Shown in pieces: positions 23,713-36,413 of a stretch of 64,000 nucleotides of DNA (positions within the stretch are counted from its first letter, which is position 1; every line of letters begins with the position of its first letter). The notes under the pieces were generated by a model that saw only the letters and a list, made by a program, of their open reading frames with translations, did not search any database and was not told the origin of the DNA. The position numbers were made by a program, and so were the translations under genes. The DNA is from Rosa chinensis (Eukaryota; Streptophyta; Magnoliopsida; Rosales; Rosaceae), in NCBI RefSeq assembly GCF_002994745.2, contig NC_037092.1, positions 6,252,501 through 6,316,500 on the forward strand. Direction: 5' to 3'.

Positions 23713-26700
23713 GTGAGTGTCTGTGTTTTTGGGTTAATTCTTAAATATTTGATCTTTATTTTCTCAAAAAATATAAAAATCAAAGACTGAAAAGTGAGGA
23801 GGAGAACTGTACGGCCCTCCCATCCCTGTATTTCCGGGCGGATGTCTATTCTGTCCCCTTCTACTCCATCAAATCTCACTCGTATCCCTCTCCTTCTTCC
23901 TTAATCAATTTCTCAAGCTTCATTACATTTATTTTCAGAAATTAAATATATAAAAAAACAAAGACCAAAGACCAAAGACTTCTCTTTTTTGTGAAAGAAA
24001 AGCGCTTAAGCTCATCTTCCACTCAGTTTGACCCTATTTGGGTTTGTCTCCAGTCTCCGAGTGTTTTCTGTTTAGGGTTTACCTTCTTTGGCTATGGCCT
24101 CCATGATTGTAACTGCATTAAAGTCGATCATTAGGTTTCTATTTCAGTGTTTCTTCCCCATTAGACACTGGGTTTGGGGTATATTCTAGATTTCTTGCAT
24201 AGCTAAACAACTATAAATCAATTTACTGTTATAGGATATCTTCCCAAGACCAGGGCAACCTAAAACCCTAAATCTAAAGTGACTTTACTATTTTGGAACC
24301 CTATGGGGGGCTATACAGCGCACACAAATACACAATCATTCCTCACCTTTGCAACTAGCAATTTACTCAACTGCTTTAGTTACCCACGTTATCATTTTGC
24401 CATTAGAATCTGGTTTGCTCATTACTTGTTGCTTGTTATGCAAAAAAAGTTTTTGTCAAATGTGGGTCATTATGCCTAACCAATTGAGGAACAAAGTAAA
24501 GCGTAGCATTGCCCTTGATTCAGGTCATATTAATGTAAACGATGATGGGGTTTTTCGCTTTCCGTAAAGGAACTTATCACGGATCCACTGATTTTTGTCG
24601 GTTTTGTTATTGCTTCTAAATTTATCGACAAACATCTAATCAAAAGATTTTATTGTTGCTCGATTTCAATGGAAGATTGAGCTTATTTTTGTACTATATA
24701 TATATTTTTTTATATAAACTTAAACGAAACGATTATATTTTATTGAATAAAAAATAAATACAGAGACGGAGAAATATACCAAACATTTCGACAACATTAA
24801 GAGAAACGGAAATTAGGAAGATCCAATCGGTCCCGATTACAAAAATTATGAATAATAGGCGAAGTCATATCTCACCAAACCATACATTTAGATATAGTTT
24901 GATGAATTACATTTTTTTATTAGGTCAAAATTGCTAATTATATCATTTGTTGACATTATTCATTTCCAGTCACTATTGCTTAGTACTTGACATGACTTCT
25001 ATATCTATATGCTAATAAGTAACATCTGGTCTGATATTATAAGATACGGAGTTCTTTTATTTATTCATATATTTTATGTGCATTTGTTTGTAAAAGTCAA
25101 ATTATAATCTAGGCATGGAAAAACATCAAAAATATTTCAAAATTTTGTGCTGAATGTCAAGCAATTCTAGTGAACTGGGTCAAAGACAAAGCATACCTTG
25201 GAATTGGATCACATTTAGCACAATTTTCCAGGCTAATTATTCACAAAACAAGGTTTTTTGTTTTTTGACTGTATTGCATGAAATTAAAATCTCATGGACC
25301 TTGCTCTACAACCAAAACAGGAAGCCCCCCCCCCCAGTGCTGTTATTAGTTAACTGTTTGATTTGATGCAACAAAACCCAGATCATTAGTATCTCCAAAC
25401 CAACAAAACAGGTGTCAGAAACCACTTGGTCAGGATCAGAGTCCACAATAACTATGCTGTTGGAAACCCATTAATTTTGAGCAAACTCTAAATGGTAATG
25501 TGGTTGTGGAACAGTCTCTGACTCTCTATGCAGATGAAGATGTCTCTGACTCTCTATGCAGATGAAGATGATCCCTGAAAATCAGAGCACAGTTTTTTAC
25601 CGAAAACTTTTTTATGAATCAACAGTGTAAGTGACTCTACAGTTAATATGCGATTTCAGTCCTTAATATTTGTGATAAACCTCTCTTTACTAAAATAATC
25701 AAAAATTGTACTTGATATAATCTAATCGTCCATTCCTTGTGATTGTTTTTAATCGTTTCTAGTTTTTTGTATCTAATTTTTTTTGTTGGGTAGGGGAAGG
25801 GTAGAAGTGTCAATTTTGATTTAGTGAATAAAGAAAGGGTGTGACAGAAAGGGAGCAGGGCTCTATTAATTGAGCAGAGGGCTAGGGCAAATAGGGGGGG
25901 GTGGGCTGGGGGTCTGCGACTGAGTAGGTTAGTAGGTTGGTACAGGACTACAGGCATAGGTGAATAACCCGGATAAAACGGGGTCCGACTCAATGACTCA
26001 ATTGAGTAATGACTCGGTCCATCATTTTTATCTGCCATCGGGAAAGCTTCTATGTCCCACGCGCCACGTGAGAGAGTTCCATGCAAATCATTTCAGAGTG
26101 GTCCTTTTGGAGTTTTGATTCTACAATTATAAACAAAAATTTGTATCGATTCCAAAATTGTGATTTACAAACCCGAAAATACCAAAATTTGAAATAATTT
26201 CTTAATTATTATTATTTTAGATAGTTTTATGAAGAAAGAAAATGATACGAGCTCGACTTTAAGTACTCATCTTCATTTAATCTTATGACAAATAAATTAG
26301 TGAATGAGACTGATAAAACATTAGTTTCTTATGAAGTTATCTAAATTAGACAAATAAATTAGAAAATAAATTAGTTTCGTATAAAGTTATCTAAATTCTT
26401 TAAGTTGATACGAAAATAATGTGTAAGATAATGGAACACACTAGTGACACTACCTATACAAAAATTTAATGTGGTTGATTTCTTTTTCTTTTTTGATGAA
26501 TATGATAAATCATGTGACTACATTTAAGAACCTTTCAAACAGCCAACACTTAATTGAAGTGAAGTGAACATATTTGTTCTTGTGCGACTATTATCAACTT
26601 CATTTAGTAGTGTTTCTATGACACAGTGTTTTCCTTACTTATGCATGAATCAAGACTTAATTCAACTATTTGTACAAGGTTTTAAATTTTCATATCTAGT

Positions 26701-27339
26701 CTATATAAATAACGTGCAATTTATCAAGAACCTCAATATATCTATCTAACATATCAAAATAATGTGTGACAGTAGATAACTAAACATGCTCTTAATCTAA
26801 AGTAAAACACGATCGCAAATCTTAACCATTTCGTTATAAATAACTGAATAATCTAAATATTTATTCCATTTCTTAGTTCTAAAGACGAGAAGAAGGTGAA
26901 ATAAACGAAAAAGAAATATCAATTAGGCAGGAAAAAAAAAGGTTATGGGGAAGCGTGTGTGAAGTTGCTGGAGTGAAGTGGACGTGTCTGGAAGTGGCTT
27001 GATAGGAGCGTGGGTTTGGCCTCATAATTTGTTTCCTTTTTGCCTCACTTTTTAACTTTGCTGTCAGTCCCCTCCTTCCCCACCAACCGCACTAAGATTT
27101 TTCATTCTGAAATTATTACTTTCCTCTTTAGATTCTTTATTTATTAGCCTTTTCATATTTATTTGGGGCACTTGTCTACTTTTGATTACTATGGAGTGTG
27201 GTACTTCATTTTTGATAGAAGGTCGCTTTCTTGGGTAAGGTTTAAAAGAAGATCGGCTTCTGTTTGTATATTTTTTATCAAGGTTAAATTTAATTCATAT
27301 TATTAAAAAAATAAAAAATAATACTTTTATTTTTATATC
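23710..27339. other. Intergenic, no gene seen
   Basis: Low-complexity AT-rich sequence. The 147-codon minus-strand frame at 25643-26086 has no recognised domain and sits among short repeats, so it is not called. Other small structures are a C10 tract near 25326, a 28-bp duplication at 25515 and a diverged AT-rich duplication near 26286-26403. Confidence 0.5.
25515..25570. repeat. Perfect 28-bp tandem duplication
   Basis: TCTCTGACTCTCTATGCAGA plus TGAAGATG occurs twice back to back (25515-25542 and 25543-25570) without mismatch. Confidence 0.95.
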
Positions 27340-27616
27340 GGAAGAACTCCACAAATAGTCACTCAACTATGACTCATTCAACACTTTGATCACTGAAGTT
27401 TCAAATATATCACTTTGATCACTCAACTATTACACTGTCAATCACTTAAATCACCAAAAAAGTATTTTTTATAATTTTTTTTAATGAAAAAAATTAACAA
27501 AGTGACTTAAGTGATTGACAGTGTAATAGTTGAGTGACCAAAGTGATATATTTGAAACTTCAGTGACCAAAGTGTCGAATGAGTCATAATTGAGTGACCA
27601 TTTGTGAAAATTTTCC
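27340..27616. mobile_element. Foldback MITE, Mutator-like (9-bp target duplication)
   Basis: Two arms of about 105 bp (27350-27457 and 27500-27606) are nearly perfect inverted copies, around a short AT-rich spacer. Outer ends GGAA...TTCC are flanked by TTTTATATC on the left (27331-27339) and TTTTATATA on the right (27617-27625), a 9-bp duplication with one mismatch, the Mutator/MULE length. No coding capacity. Transcripts would fold into a long hairpin. Confidence 0.8.
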
Positions 27617-30600
27617 TTTTATATATGGTATTCTTTTAAAAATATGTGAAAATAAAATTATAGTATAAGGTCTTATTCTGATAATGTTTAAACAAAGCAA
27701 AACATTCGTAGTGAAGTTGACTCCCAAAATATGCGTGAAACGTATAAAATTAGACTATCATGCAAGATGATGGATGCCTCCAATAATATGGTACGACTCC
27801 TTTCTGAAATATCCTAAGATTAAGCATGATTTATGGTCAAATTCACGCAAGCCAAAATATCTCAAACCTTAAATTAACTAATTAAATATGACTACTATTA
27901 GATTAGAGAATGTTTTATGGGACAGGTTGGACCAGATTAGTAGAAAAGAGATGATGAGCTACTGAATTTGAGCAAGACTAATACATATGAACACCATAAA
28001 AAGAAAATGTTATTCACTAACCATTACAAAAGACTAAACTTAAAAAAGTAATCAAAAATAGAAAAAGAAAGAAGAAATTAGGAGATAGATAAAAAGCATA
28101 GCTTCTTTTAAATTTCTATAGTTCTATCACGGTATCACCCCTTTTTCTTTGTAATTTATTGTTTAATTAGTTTTTTGACAGTCACCATAGATTAAAAAAA
28201 AAACTTCTTAATTAGAGCTTTTTTTTTCTTATTTGATTGTAAGTAATTCAAACAAACCGGCCACTCTAAGAATGTGAAACAAAAATAATACATTTCTTTG
28301 ATTATCACTATGATAATCTAAATTTGTAGTTCCCAGATCAGTTTTCTATTTTCTTGCCCCCTGAAATTTTGTATGGTGCTATTCTTTCGAAAACCTTTTT
28401 CTTTTGCTTTCTTTTCCCCCACCTTTTTCATTGTGTCGAACTCTTAATGATGCCAATGGCTTCCTATATTCCGGTTTTCTTCTTTTGCAGGTCAAATGGC
28501 ATGTGGTTAAGTTACCCAGTCGGGAAACCATTCCACCCACTCACGACCCACCATCACCCCTGCCTTGTTCATACCTTCATACATTAATACGCCTTTATTA
28601 AGGTCTAGCTGACTTTCTTTTTTGTTCATACCAGACTTTTCCTTGTGCTTCTTTCTCCCTCTATCTCTACCTCTTCCTTTTTTATTTCTTTCAAACTTTA
28701 TTTTGTTTAGAAGTTCTGATAGACTTTTGCTCATTACTTAAAAAAGAGAAGAGGCAATGTGTTTGGCGAATTAAGATAATTAAACAACTAATTGAAACTA
28801 AATTTCTACATAATTAATGATGTGTTACCAAAACAGAGTCTGTGTCACTGTAGTGACTGTACGTATTGACGTAAGATGAAACGTTTAACAGAGAATCAAA
28901 GTTACAGATTAACCCAAACAAAAAACACACAACACCGGCTTCCGGCATTGTCAAACACAAGTCACAGCGTTGCCTGGCATTACAAAAGCGCAAGTGTTGC
29001 TTTGATCCCAAAATCTTGTTGTCGTTTTCAATCCCAAACACGACCAAAATCGAATTTGACCGTTTTGAAAAGGGAAAACTAGAAAACGACGAGGGGAAAT
29101 GAATCATGATAGCTTAATCTCAAGGGTTGTCCGCAGAGCAAAATACATATCAAGCTAGGGGTCATCATTTGGCCCTTTGATCCTAAACCCACCCGGGCCG
29201 TAGGGCCGAAGCCTGACCAGGCCCAACCCTTTCTCAAATAGGGTAGGGTATGGGCCATGAAAATGAAGCCCGGGGTTTGAGCCCGTTAGGGCCCTTTAAG
29301 CTGCCCGTTAGGGCCTTAGAACACAAAATGATCTAGAAGAGTATGTAGTTCAAAGTGAAGAATTGACTGAGCACGATTCTAGTTTGGATGGATCGAGTTC
29401 ATCCCAGCTAATGACAACATGTTGATTCCCGTACAATAATATGAGATTTTGAGAGAGTTGGATGTAATTGAGAATTACTATATGTCGGTGGTTAAAGTTT
29501 TAAAGACAGCCTTATTAGTTTATGTGGAGTTATGTTGATGTTAATTGTCCAATTTGACTCACTTATCCACTAATTTTATGAAATTGGACATTATTATATC
29601 AACTTTGATAACAATCATCTCATACTTTCCAACTACACAATGATTACTAGAAACATACAATAGATAGTATTTATATAAGGAATTGCTAATAATGATGTAA
29701 TTATATTATAAATTTCAATATTTACAAAGACTTCACTCTTTCAACATTACAATGTGCTTCGAAAATCAACAACTTCAAACACGTTATTATCACTAAAACT
29801 AAAGCTATCGACCAAACACAAAAAATATTTCTCTAATCTAAAATATTCACAGACCTTCTTTAGGGTCACACACAAACTAAATGAAAGTTCCTATTCGAAT
29901 ACCAAACACTAGAATAAAACCATCTCGATGCAAACGGACCCATCAATAACTATAACGATCAACAATCACCAAAGATCGAGCATTGAAAGCTAACGGCATC
30001 CCGCAACCTGACCTAACTACAACGAAACGTCGACGATAAACCCTAATACACAGTGACTGATAGAAGCCCTACATACGAAAACCCTAGTGCCCCACATTCA
30101 ACCGTATTATACATTCCAAACAAACCAAGGCCCCTACCTCATTTCTCTCTCAATTGTCTTGCGTACCCGGCAAAGAAACCCAAAGAATCTCCACCCGGCG
30201 CGTGCACCACCTCGCGCGAAGGCTTATAGCCCACGCTCGCCGGAGAGAGCGTCGGCCAGAATTAATGGGCCGGGTCCCAAAGGCGGTCGCTTTTGCAGAG
30301 AGAGAGAGAGAGAGAGAGGGCGGAAGCCCCTCGACTTTTACGCGGGTGTGCTGACTCCCTCAGCCTTTCATCGTACTTTTGTCACGTCAATCTCCCCCGT
30401 CACGCGCCCCGATGCGGGTCCTTGTACTTATTACGCTCTTTTCCCTCCTCGCCCTCCACCTGTGACATCCGACGGCCACTGACCGAGGGCTTTTCCGTAA
30501 TTTGAGACTTATGTACGGGCCAAGAAACAGTGCAGGTGGGTGGGTGGTGAACCAGTCAGAAATTTTCTCTGTTTCCATTTTCATGCTGGGAAGTCACATC

Positions 30601-32090
30601 ATATCCCCAGGAAAGGGCAGGGACACGTGGCGGGAGGTGTGTGGTGGAAGGGACCCCAATGAGGGGGACTTTGATCAGTCTTTGTCGCAGCAGAGGGCTG
30701 TCGGCTACTTATAAGAGGGGGGGACTTTCTTTGGCTTGATGTTCGAGTTCGATCCAACGGTGGGAAATGGCCAGAACTGGGTTCTAGGTCAGAACTCAGA
30801 AGACTGAACCCGGAGATAATGAGATATAATCACAAGATGAGACTGGGAGTCTGAGACTCGTATTTCTGTTTAATTTTAGGAAATATCTTTCTTGTTCACG
30901 TTACTGTGGTGAATAGTACTTTCTTATAATTTTTTTGGTTTGAAGATTGGTCGACAAGGTTTATTTGTGTAAAAAGGAATTTTTTTTTTATGCGATCAGT
31001 TTAATCTAATTTGGAGGACAAAATGAAAAGTTTATATTCCAGGACAAAACAATTATGGATTAGATGATTGTCTAATATAATTTCCATGAATGTGGATGTT
31101 GTATTGGACACAAAATTTTTACACATCTATATCACATGAAAATTGCATGATCCTTTTTGGCATTTATGTTGTATGCTTGATGAAATATTGAGATCATTTG
31201 AATAGAATTGGGACTATAGCAAATTTCACTATGATGTAAATCCATATATAAGTTTTAAATTGTTGCCTGTATTATGAAAAGTTAAGCGTACGACTTTTTT
31301 TTCAAAAATATGTGAGATTTTAGAATGAACCAAACATACTAAAATCAACCTGCATCATCGAATATTGTGTTATGGAGTTCAAAATTAATCAATTTTTCAC
31401 AACAAACTCTTTTTAACCTCAATAAAACATGCATAAAATGTGAGATGTTTGAAACTAAACAAATATATAATCGTACAACCTTCAATGTGCTTATCCACAC
31501 TCTGACTATCAAAGTGAAATTGAATTATCAAAGACACATTGACATGACATACTTCTCTTAAACCAATTAGAGCTTTTGTGTTATCTAACCCTATGCAAAT
31601 TGTACCGGATTATGAATTGTAAAATACTAAGAAACTAATAGATGTATGTTTTTTTTTTTTTAGAACAAATACACATATGTTTTCTTTTTATATTTTTTAT
31701 ATGAAAATTGAAAATAAAAGAAAAATAATAATTCCAACTCATATTCATGATGGGTCTAATTTTGTGTTAAAACCCATATCTATATTTATCCCAACGCCAT
31801 TATCAAGTCCAGCCTATAAATCTCATCACATCAGAGCCCATACCAAATGAATTAGAATACTTCCTGAAATTTCCTTTGCAAGGCCGCAAGGGTCCAAATC
31901 TGCTACCTGTATCACAATATTAGGTAATCCACCCTTCCAACCCTACATATTAGTATGATTTTGGAATTCAATGCATGAAAGTTTCACGTAAGAGGTTCAT
32001 ATTATAATCAAAGTTTCGTAAATCTTGAGCTGTGATGGTATTAGTCAACATGAATAATGGTGTTGATCAAACTGATCGAATTTAAAAGAT
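27617..32090. other. Intergenic, gene-poor; no gene seen
   Basis: Contains a GC-rich stretch of repeated GGGCC/GCCCG words at 29160-29330, which is repeat-like, and a GA microsatellite at 30299-30319. Around 30.2-30.75 kb base composition rises and there are CACGTGG (30624) and a possible TATA (CTTATAAG near 30709), so an unannotated noncoding transcript is possible. No open frame there is convincing. Confidence 0.45.
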
Positions 32091-32511
32091 GGGTTATTAT
32101 CACAAATGGTACCTGAACTATACCTCAATCTTATCGATGGTACCTGAACTTCAATTTTGATCACAACCAGTACTTGAACTTTTCGATTTCATTTTAAATG
32201 GTACCTAGAGCCACCTCCGATCACTATTCCGACTAAAAACGGCATGAGAGGCGATCATAGTGATGATTTTTGATGATTTTGAGGGTTGCGAACATATATA
32301 GTGATGATTTTTTGGTAATAGACTTGCCTTTGAACTTGTTTTTTTATTTTTTGTTTTTTTAGATTTGGCTTTTTTGGCCGAAATAGTGATCGAAGGTGGC
32401 CTTAGGTACCATTTAAAATGAAATTGAAAAGTTCAGGTACTGGTTGTGATTGAAGTTCAGGTACCATCGATAAAATAGATGATAAGTTTAGGTACCATTT
32501 GTGATAATCCC
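32091..32511. mobile_element. Foldback MITE, Mutator-like, with perfect 9-bp target duplication
   Basis: A 421-bp element with long imperfect inverted arms: GGGTTATTATCACAAATGG at the left end and CCATTTGTGATAATCCC at the right. Arms extend about 135 bp and contain repeated GGTACCTGAACT words. The exact duplication TTAAAAGAT flanks it at 32082-32090 and 32512-32520. The 9-bp duplication and long arms fit non-autonomous Mutator-like elements. It ends about 140 bp from the DUF599 gene stop. Confidence 0.88.
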
Positions 32512-32656
32512 TTAAAAGATATACCATGTAACTTGTGGTTGAAGAAGAAGGATTCGTCTGAAGAAACCAGCTTCTAGTGCAGGGATCGAATCATAAACCC
32601 AGAGACATAGTTGCATTTATAAGTGAAAATTTGATTCAGTTTTACAAACTTGATGT

Positions 32657-33418
32657 TCAAGAAAGCAATAATACATCAAGGAGATTATCCGATTCCGACT
32701 TCCTAAAATCATGGCAATACAGAATCACCACCATTATGATAGAGGAAACAAACATAGGTATAGGTCCAAAAAACCACAGCAGAAAGTTTAGAGCAAAATA
32801 CAGTGCTCTAAGCCCAAGCGACCAAAATTCACTTCCTCTTTGAACTGCTCTTTCCACCTTCTTCACAACCCCTTTATCGCTAGCCCCCGGAGTGCTCAAT
32901 AGGTAGTTCGAATGGACAAAGTGCCTAGCCGATTGAACGAAGCACGAGAAAGCAAGCAGAAAAGAGGTCAACAAGCAGATATGCTTGATTGAATTCATCG
33001 ATGGAGTCGTATTGCCATAGATCACTTCTATTGGGAAGGACTTGCTGGGAGAATTTGCTATCCAAACTCCGATTAGAGAAGAGAGAGTCAAACAGATTGA
33101 TGCTAAGGTCATGGCTGCACTTGTATTGGATGAAATCACACCAAGTCCTCCGTTAACATTGTCACCCTGCACCTAGCAAGGAATAAATTTCATAGATGAA
33201 TCTTTTTCATGAACCCTATTTTGGAAAAAAAGTATAGAAAGAAAATTTACCTGAAGAATTTTTGCAACCCAAACTCGCTTGTCGTTGTTTTCATACCCCA
33301 TGGATGTGGATAGAGGTTGATGGAAATACTTGTAGAGGAAGAAGAGGTGGTAAATCAACATGATCAGAAGCCCGGATGGGACCAGAACCACATCGATGTA
33401 CCCCCTCTCAAAATTCAT
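32657..33418 (-). CDS. DUF599 membrane protein, tandem copy A
   Basis: Plant DUF599 (PF04654) protein of unknown function. Two exons, 33251-33418 (56 codons) and 32657-33172, join at phase 0 to 227 residues. Membrane segments are visible near 9-30, 76-96, 118-140 and 180-212. Family signatures seen here: YHLFFLYKYF, GYENNDKRVWVAKILQ, ISSNTSAAMTLASI, FVQSARHFVHSNYLLSTPG and WSLGLRALYFALNFLLWFFG. The exon junction falls after KILQ, as in copies C and D. It is the leftmost of four same-strand copies spread over 13.4 kb; amino-acid similarity is high between all four, pointing to local duplication. Confidence 0.9.
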
Positions 33419-33739
33419 TGTCTCTGGCTCCCTTGTGTTGGTGTACTTGCTTATATAATTTGGAGCAGTTCATGGTAGCTTGGGATTTGTTCAAGGCGTT
33501 GACTTCACAAGCAATTTTCCTTTGGATTGGACAAAGGGTCATCCAACTTATAATCAAGTCGCTACTAGCCATGAACAACTCTCAGTTGTGTTGTGTGCGT
33601 ACCAATCCTAATTACAATTTTCAGTCCTATAATTTAAAGCCTCAGTATGTTCGTTGAGGTAAAACTATTGGCCGTAAAGAAGGGGATCATTGCCCCTCGA
33701 TTTTATTTTAAAGATTCTATTTTTCTTTTGGTGATGCCA

Positions 33740-34620
33740 TTTTTTTTTTCGATGAAAGGAGGTCAGCCCATTATATAAATTCAGCAAGCAGAACAAAAAC
33801 GAAACACCCCTAAGGGGTGGACAGAAAGAATCGTTTCTCAGAGTACCCTGAGACTCCTATTCTAAAACAAGATCATGAACCCACTATACCCTTAGTACAC
33901 CCACATTTTAGACAGTTCACACACTTAAATTCCAAACAAAAATCAATAATCCCCTAAGCAAGATAAAAAAAACCCTCGGAGATTATGATCTTTGCGACCT
34001 AACAAAATCCAATTGTTATTGGAGGTTGTCGTCCTGGATCCCAAATTTTTATAAGAAATCCACCGGGATCCCAAATTCGAATCCATAATAGAATGAGCCC
34101 ACACTTTGCAGCCTTAGTCAATCCATTAGGGCCCAAGCCCAAGCCAGAAAAGTAGAGCCAAGCCCAAACCCAATTAGGGTTTGCCCTTGTAGCCAATGCA
34201 ATAGTGACTATGGTTTTGCCGCCACCACCGCACCAACCTGCCACCATGCCTCTGGTCAACCTGCCCCAAGGAACCAGAAAACTCCCTACTCCAACTCCAC
34301 CAGATGACCTAGGTAGAGAGAGGACGCCGACATACACCATGCCTTCAACCTGCCCGTATCGAGAGTGTGAACCAGTCGATGTAGCAAAACCAATGTCAAC
34401 GCCTTGGAAATCGGACCATCCAAACGGCAGATCAATGACTACAGAGAAGATACGAGGCAAGCCAATCTTGATTTAGGATCCCCTAGAGGAGACGCCGTAG
34501 GTATACTCCTCCATACAAGATGAAGAGAAGTACAGAGAGGCCAAGCCCGAGGGCGGCGCTCTCCCAACCCTAGCAGAGCTCTGCTAGGTCGAAACATTTT
34601 TTAAAACTTGGTAAGAGATA
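33740..34620 (-). mobile_element. Possible retroelement remnant
   Basis: A T run at 33740-33749, which would be a poly(A) tail on the minus strand, is followed by body sequence with a 153-codon minus-strand frame (33999-34460). That frame is rich in Gly and Trp and recognised by no motif I know. The layout resembles the LINE copies at 11.5 and 36.8 kb, but no RNase H or reverse transcriptase motif is visible. Confidence 0.3.
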
Positions 34621-35540
34621 GAAGTCGAACCCCTTACCTTTTGGTGATGCCATTAAAACTGTTTATGTGGTTCATGTTTCTTAATAGTGTGGAGGTAAAA
34701 GATTTTGAGTTTTTGACTACTTATTTCAAAGAGTTTAATTGAGTCAATGGTAAATTGGTAATTTAATAATCAGAGAGCGTTGGCTTCCAAGCTAGTTCAT
34801 CATCTCGTTTTCCAGCCAAAAAAAAAAAAAATCATGAATCCTACCATCGGTATGGAAATTATTTTATGCACCGACGGTGTAAGTGACCCAACCCTTATAA
34901 AATAATCTCAACCCTTGATATTTATTATCAACTTTATTTTTAATAAACAAAAAGTGTAGTTAATGCAATCTAACCATTCATTTATGTTGGTGCAAGTGCA
35001 CGGCGGTGCTCTAAATAATCTCTGCCCTTGGTAAACCCTAGCTACTCATCTCCGACGCCCGTCCATATTGGAGTTGAACATTAATGCTCAAGTTATAATC
35101 AAAAGATAAATGTTAATTTACAGTTATAAAGATAATATTAATACTTGAAATCTCAATTTTTGTATCAAGTTGGTAACAAATGAAGTGATATTTTCCATGT
35201 TAATTAAATACTTCGATGTACGAACGTCTTTAATCCCGATATCATATGGTACATAAATTTAGATTTTGTTTGAAAATTTTCAATGTAATCGAGTTAGCAA
35301 TAAAGTCTTTTCGTTATAAGTTAAATTGAATTATTTCAGAAATCATTATTATTTAAGATGGTGGATAGAGTAAAAGATTTCTCAAAACAAAATAGTAGGA
35401 GCTAATCTTTGCGCTTGAGGCAACGACGCAATTAATAAGGTTCTAACCGAGATGTGTCTATTGAAAACTATTTTCAAACCCCCTCTTGGGCCTGCGTTAA
35501 GCCCAGTGCCCTTGAGAATTTCTGGAAGAGACCCCGGGGC
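34621..35540. other. Intergenic, no gene seen
   Basis: AT-rich sequence. Words such as GCACCGACGGTG near 34877 and CACGGCGGTGC near 34999 hint at a decayed inverted-repeat element of about 130 bp, not firm enough to call. Confidence 0.45.
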
Positions 35541-35594
35541 AAAAAAAAAAAAAAATAAAAAAAAAAAAAATAATAATAATAATAATAATAATAA
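35541..35594. repeat. Poly(A) plus (AAT)n microsatellite
   Basis: Two A runs of about 15 bases separated by one T, followed by about eight AAT units, about 175 bp upstream of the coiled-coil gene. Confidence 0.95.
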
Positions 35595-35768
35595 TGGAGG
35601 ATAGTAGGAGCTTGTCCCGTGAAAACAAGGACACGGAAAAAACACGGAAAAGAAAAAAGAAAAAAACTTTAAAATGCCGGAATCCTTGTACTGGAAGGAA
35701 AAGGAAAGACGTTTTTCTTTATCAACCCATATATGCCACCACCATAACCCACTACAATTCTCGATCGG

Positions 35769-36413
35769 ATGGCTGCAGCACTAGTTCTATGTGGAAACAA
35801 GAGGTCATTCTTCGAAGAAGATGTGTTTCCTTCATCGCTTCATCGATCCAAAAGACTTCGATGCTCTTCTTCTTCGGTTCCTCCTCAACATGTCAATCAA
35901 CTTCGTCGTCCCGCTGAGGAACCCGAACCTGATCGTTTCGGAAAGAGAGCGAAACTGACTAATGAGAATCTGAACAATAACCTTAATGGTGCGGAGGAAT
36001 GGGTCGAGTTATTTGTTAGAGAGATGAGCAGTGCCACCAGCGTCGACGATGCCAAGGCACGTACTGCAAAGGCGCTTGAGGTCTTTGAACAATGGATCAG
36101 TTCACGTACTGCCGCCGAGGCTGAGGTGGCAGCCGCCCAGAAGGAGGAGGAGAATATGGTGCTGAAACAAGCTATGGAAGAAATTCAAAAGGAGAATATG
36201 ATTCTGAAACGAGGCGTTTTTATCCAGAACGAGCGTCTTAAAGAATTTGAGGGCCGAAACCAAGAATTGGAGCATGTGAAGCAGTTGGTGAATCAATATA
36301 AGGAGAAAGTGAGCGAACTTGAAGTTGCCAACTATGGCTTGGAACTGCACCTCAAGCAAGCTCAGCAATGCAACAACTCCATCCCTCTAAGTTTCCATCC
36401 TCATGTCTTTTGA
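35769..36413 (+). CDS. Coiled-coil protein of the plant CUE-protein family, CUE domain absent
   Basis: Intronless frame of 214 residues. The N-terminus has GNKRSFFEEDVFPSS and SKRLRCSSSS, then a charged linker, EEWVELFVREM at about 76-86, a helical coiled-coil region from about 95 to 205, and the ending SIPLSFHPHVF. This order and the end motif match plant proteins annotated as ubiquitin-system CUE proteins (Arabidopsis At5g32440/At1g80040 type, from memory). In those a CUE domain (ubiquitin binding) lies between the N-terminal motif and the EWVELFVREM block; here that segment is missing. The lack of introns and an A12 run 105 bp past the stop (36518-36529) suggest a retrocopy, but no target duplication was found. 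Codon use and frame are intact, so it may be expressed. Function unknown. Confidence 0.75.
   Translation: MAAALVLCGNKRSFFEEDVFPSSLHRSKRLRCSSSSVPPQHVNQLRRPAEEPEPDRFGKRAKLTNENLNNNLNGAEEWVELFVREMSSATSVDDAKARTAKALEVFEQWISSRTAAEAEVAAAQKEEENMVLKQAMEEIQKENMILKRGVFIQNERLKEFEGRNQELEHVKQLVNQYKEKVSELEVANYGLELHLKQAQQCNNSIPLSFHPHVF

Noticed and set aside
24090..24190. Small frame starting MASMIVTALKSII, divergent from ARF3
   Set aside because: 29 residues, no motif, no downstream exon found.
25643..26086. 147-codon minus-strand frame
   Set aside because: No known domain, no splice context, low-complexity second half; likely chance.
30600..30900. Promoter-like GC-richer patch with CACGTGG and possible TATA
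   Set aside because: No open frame, tRNA or known miRNA could be tied to it; left as a note only.
33999..34460. 153-codon minus-strand frame as a host gene
   Set aside because: Gly/Trp-rich, no domain, follows a T run like a retroelement tail; kept only as a possible element remnant.
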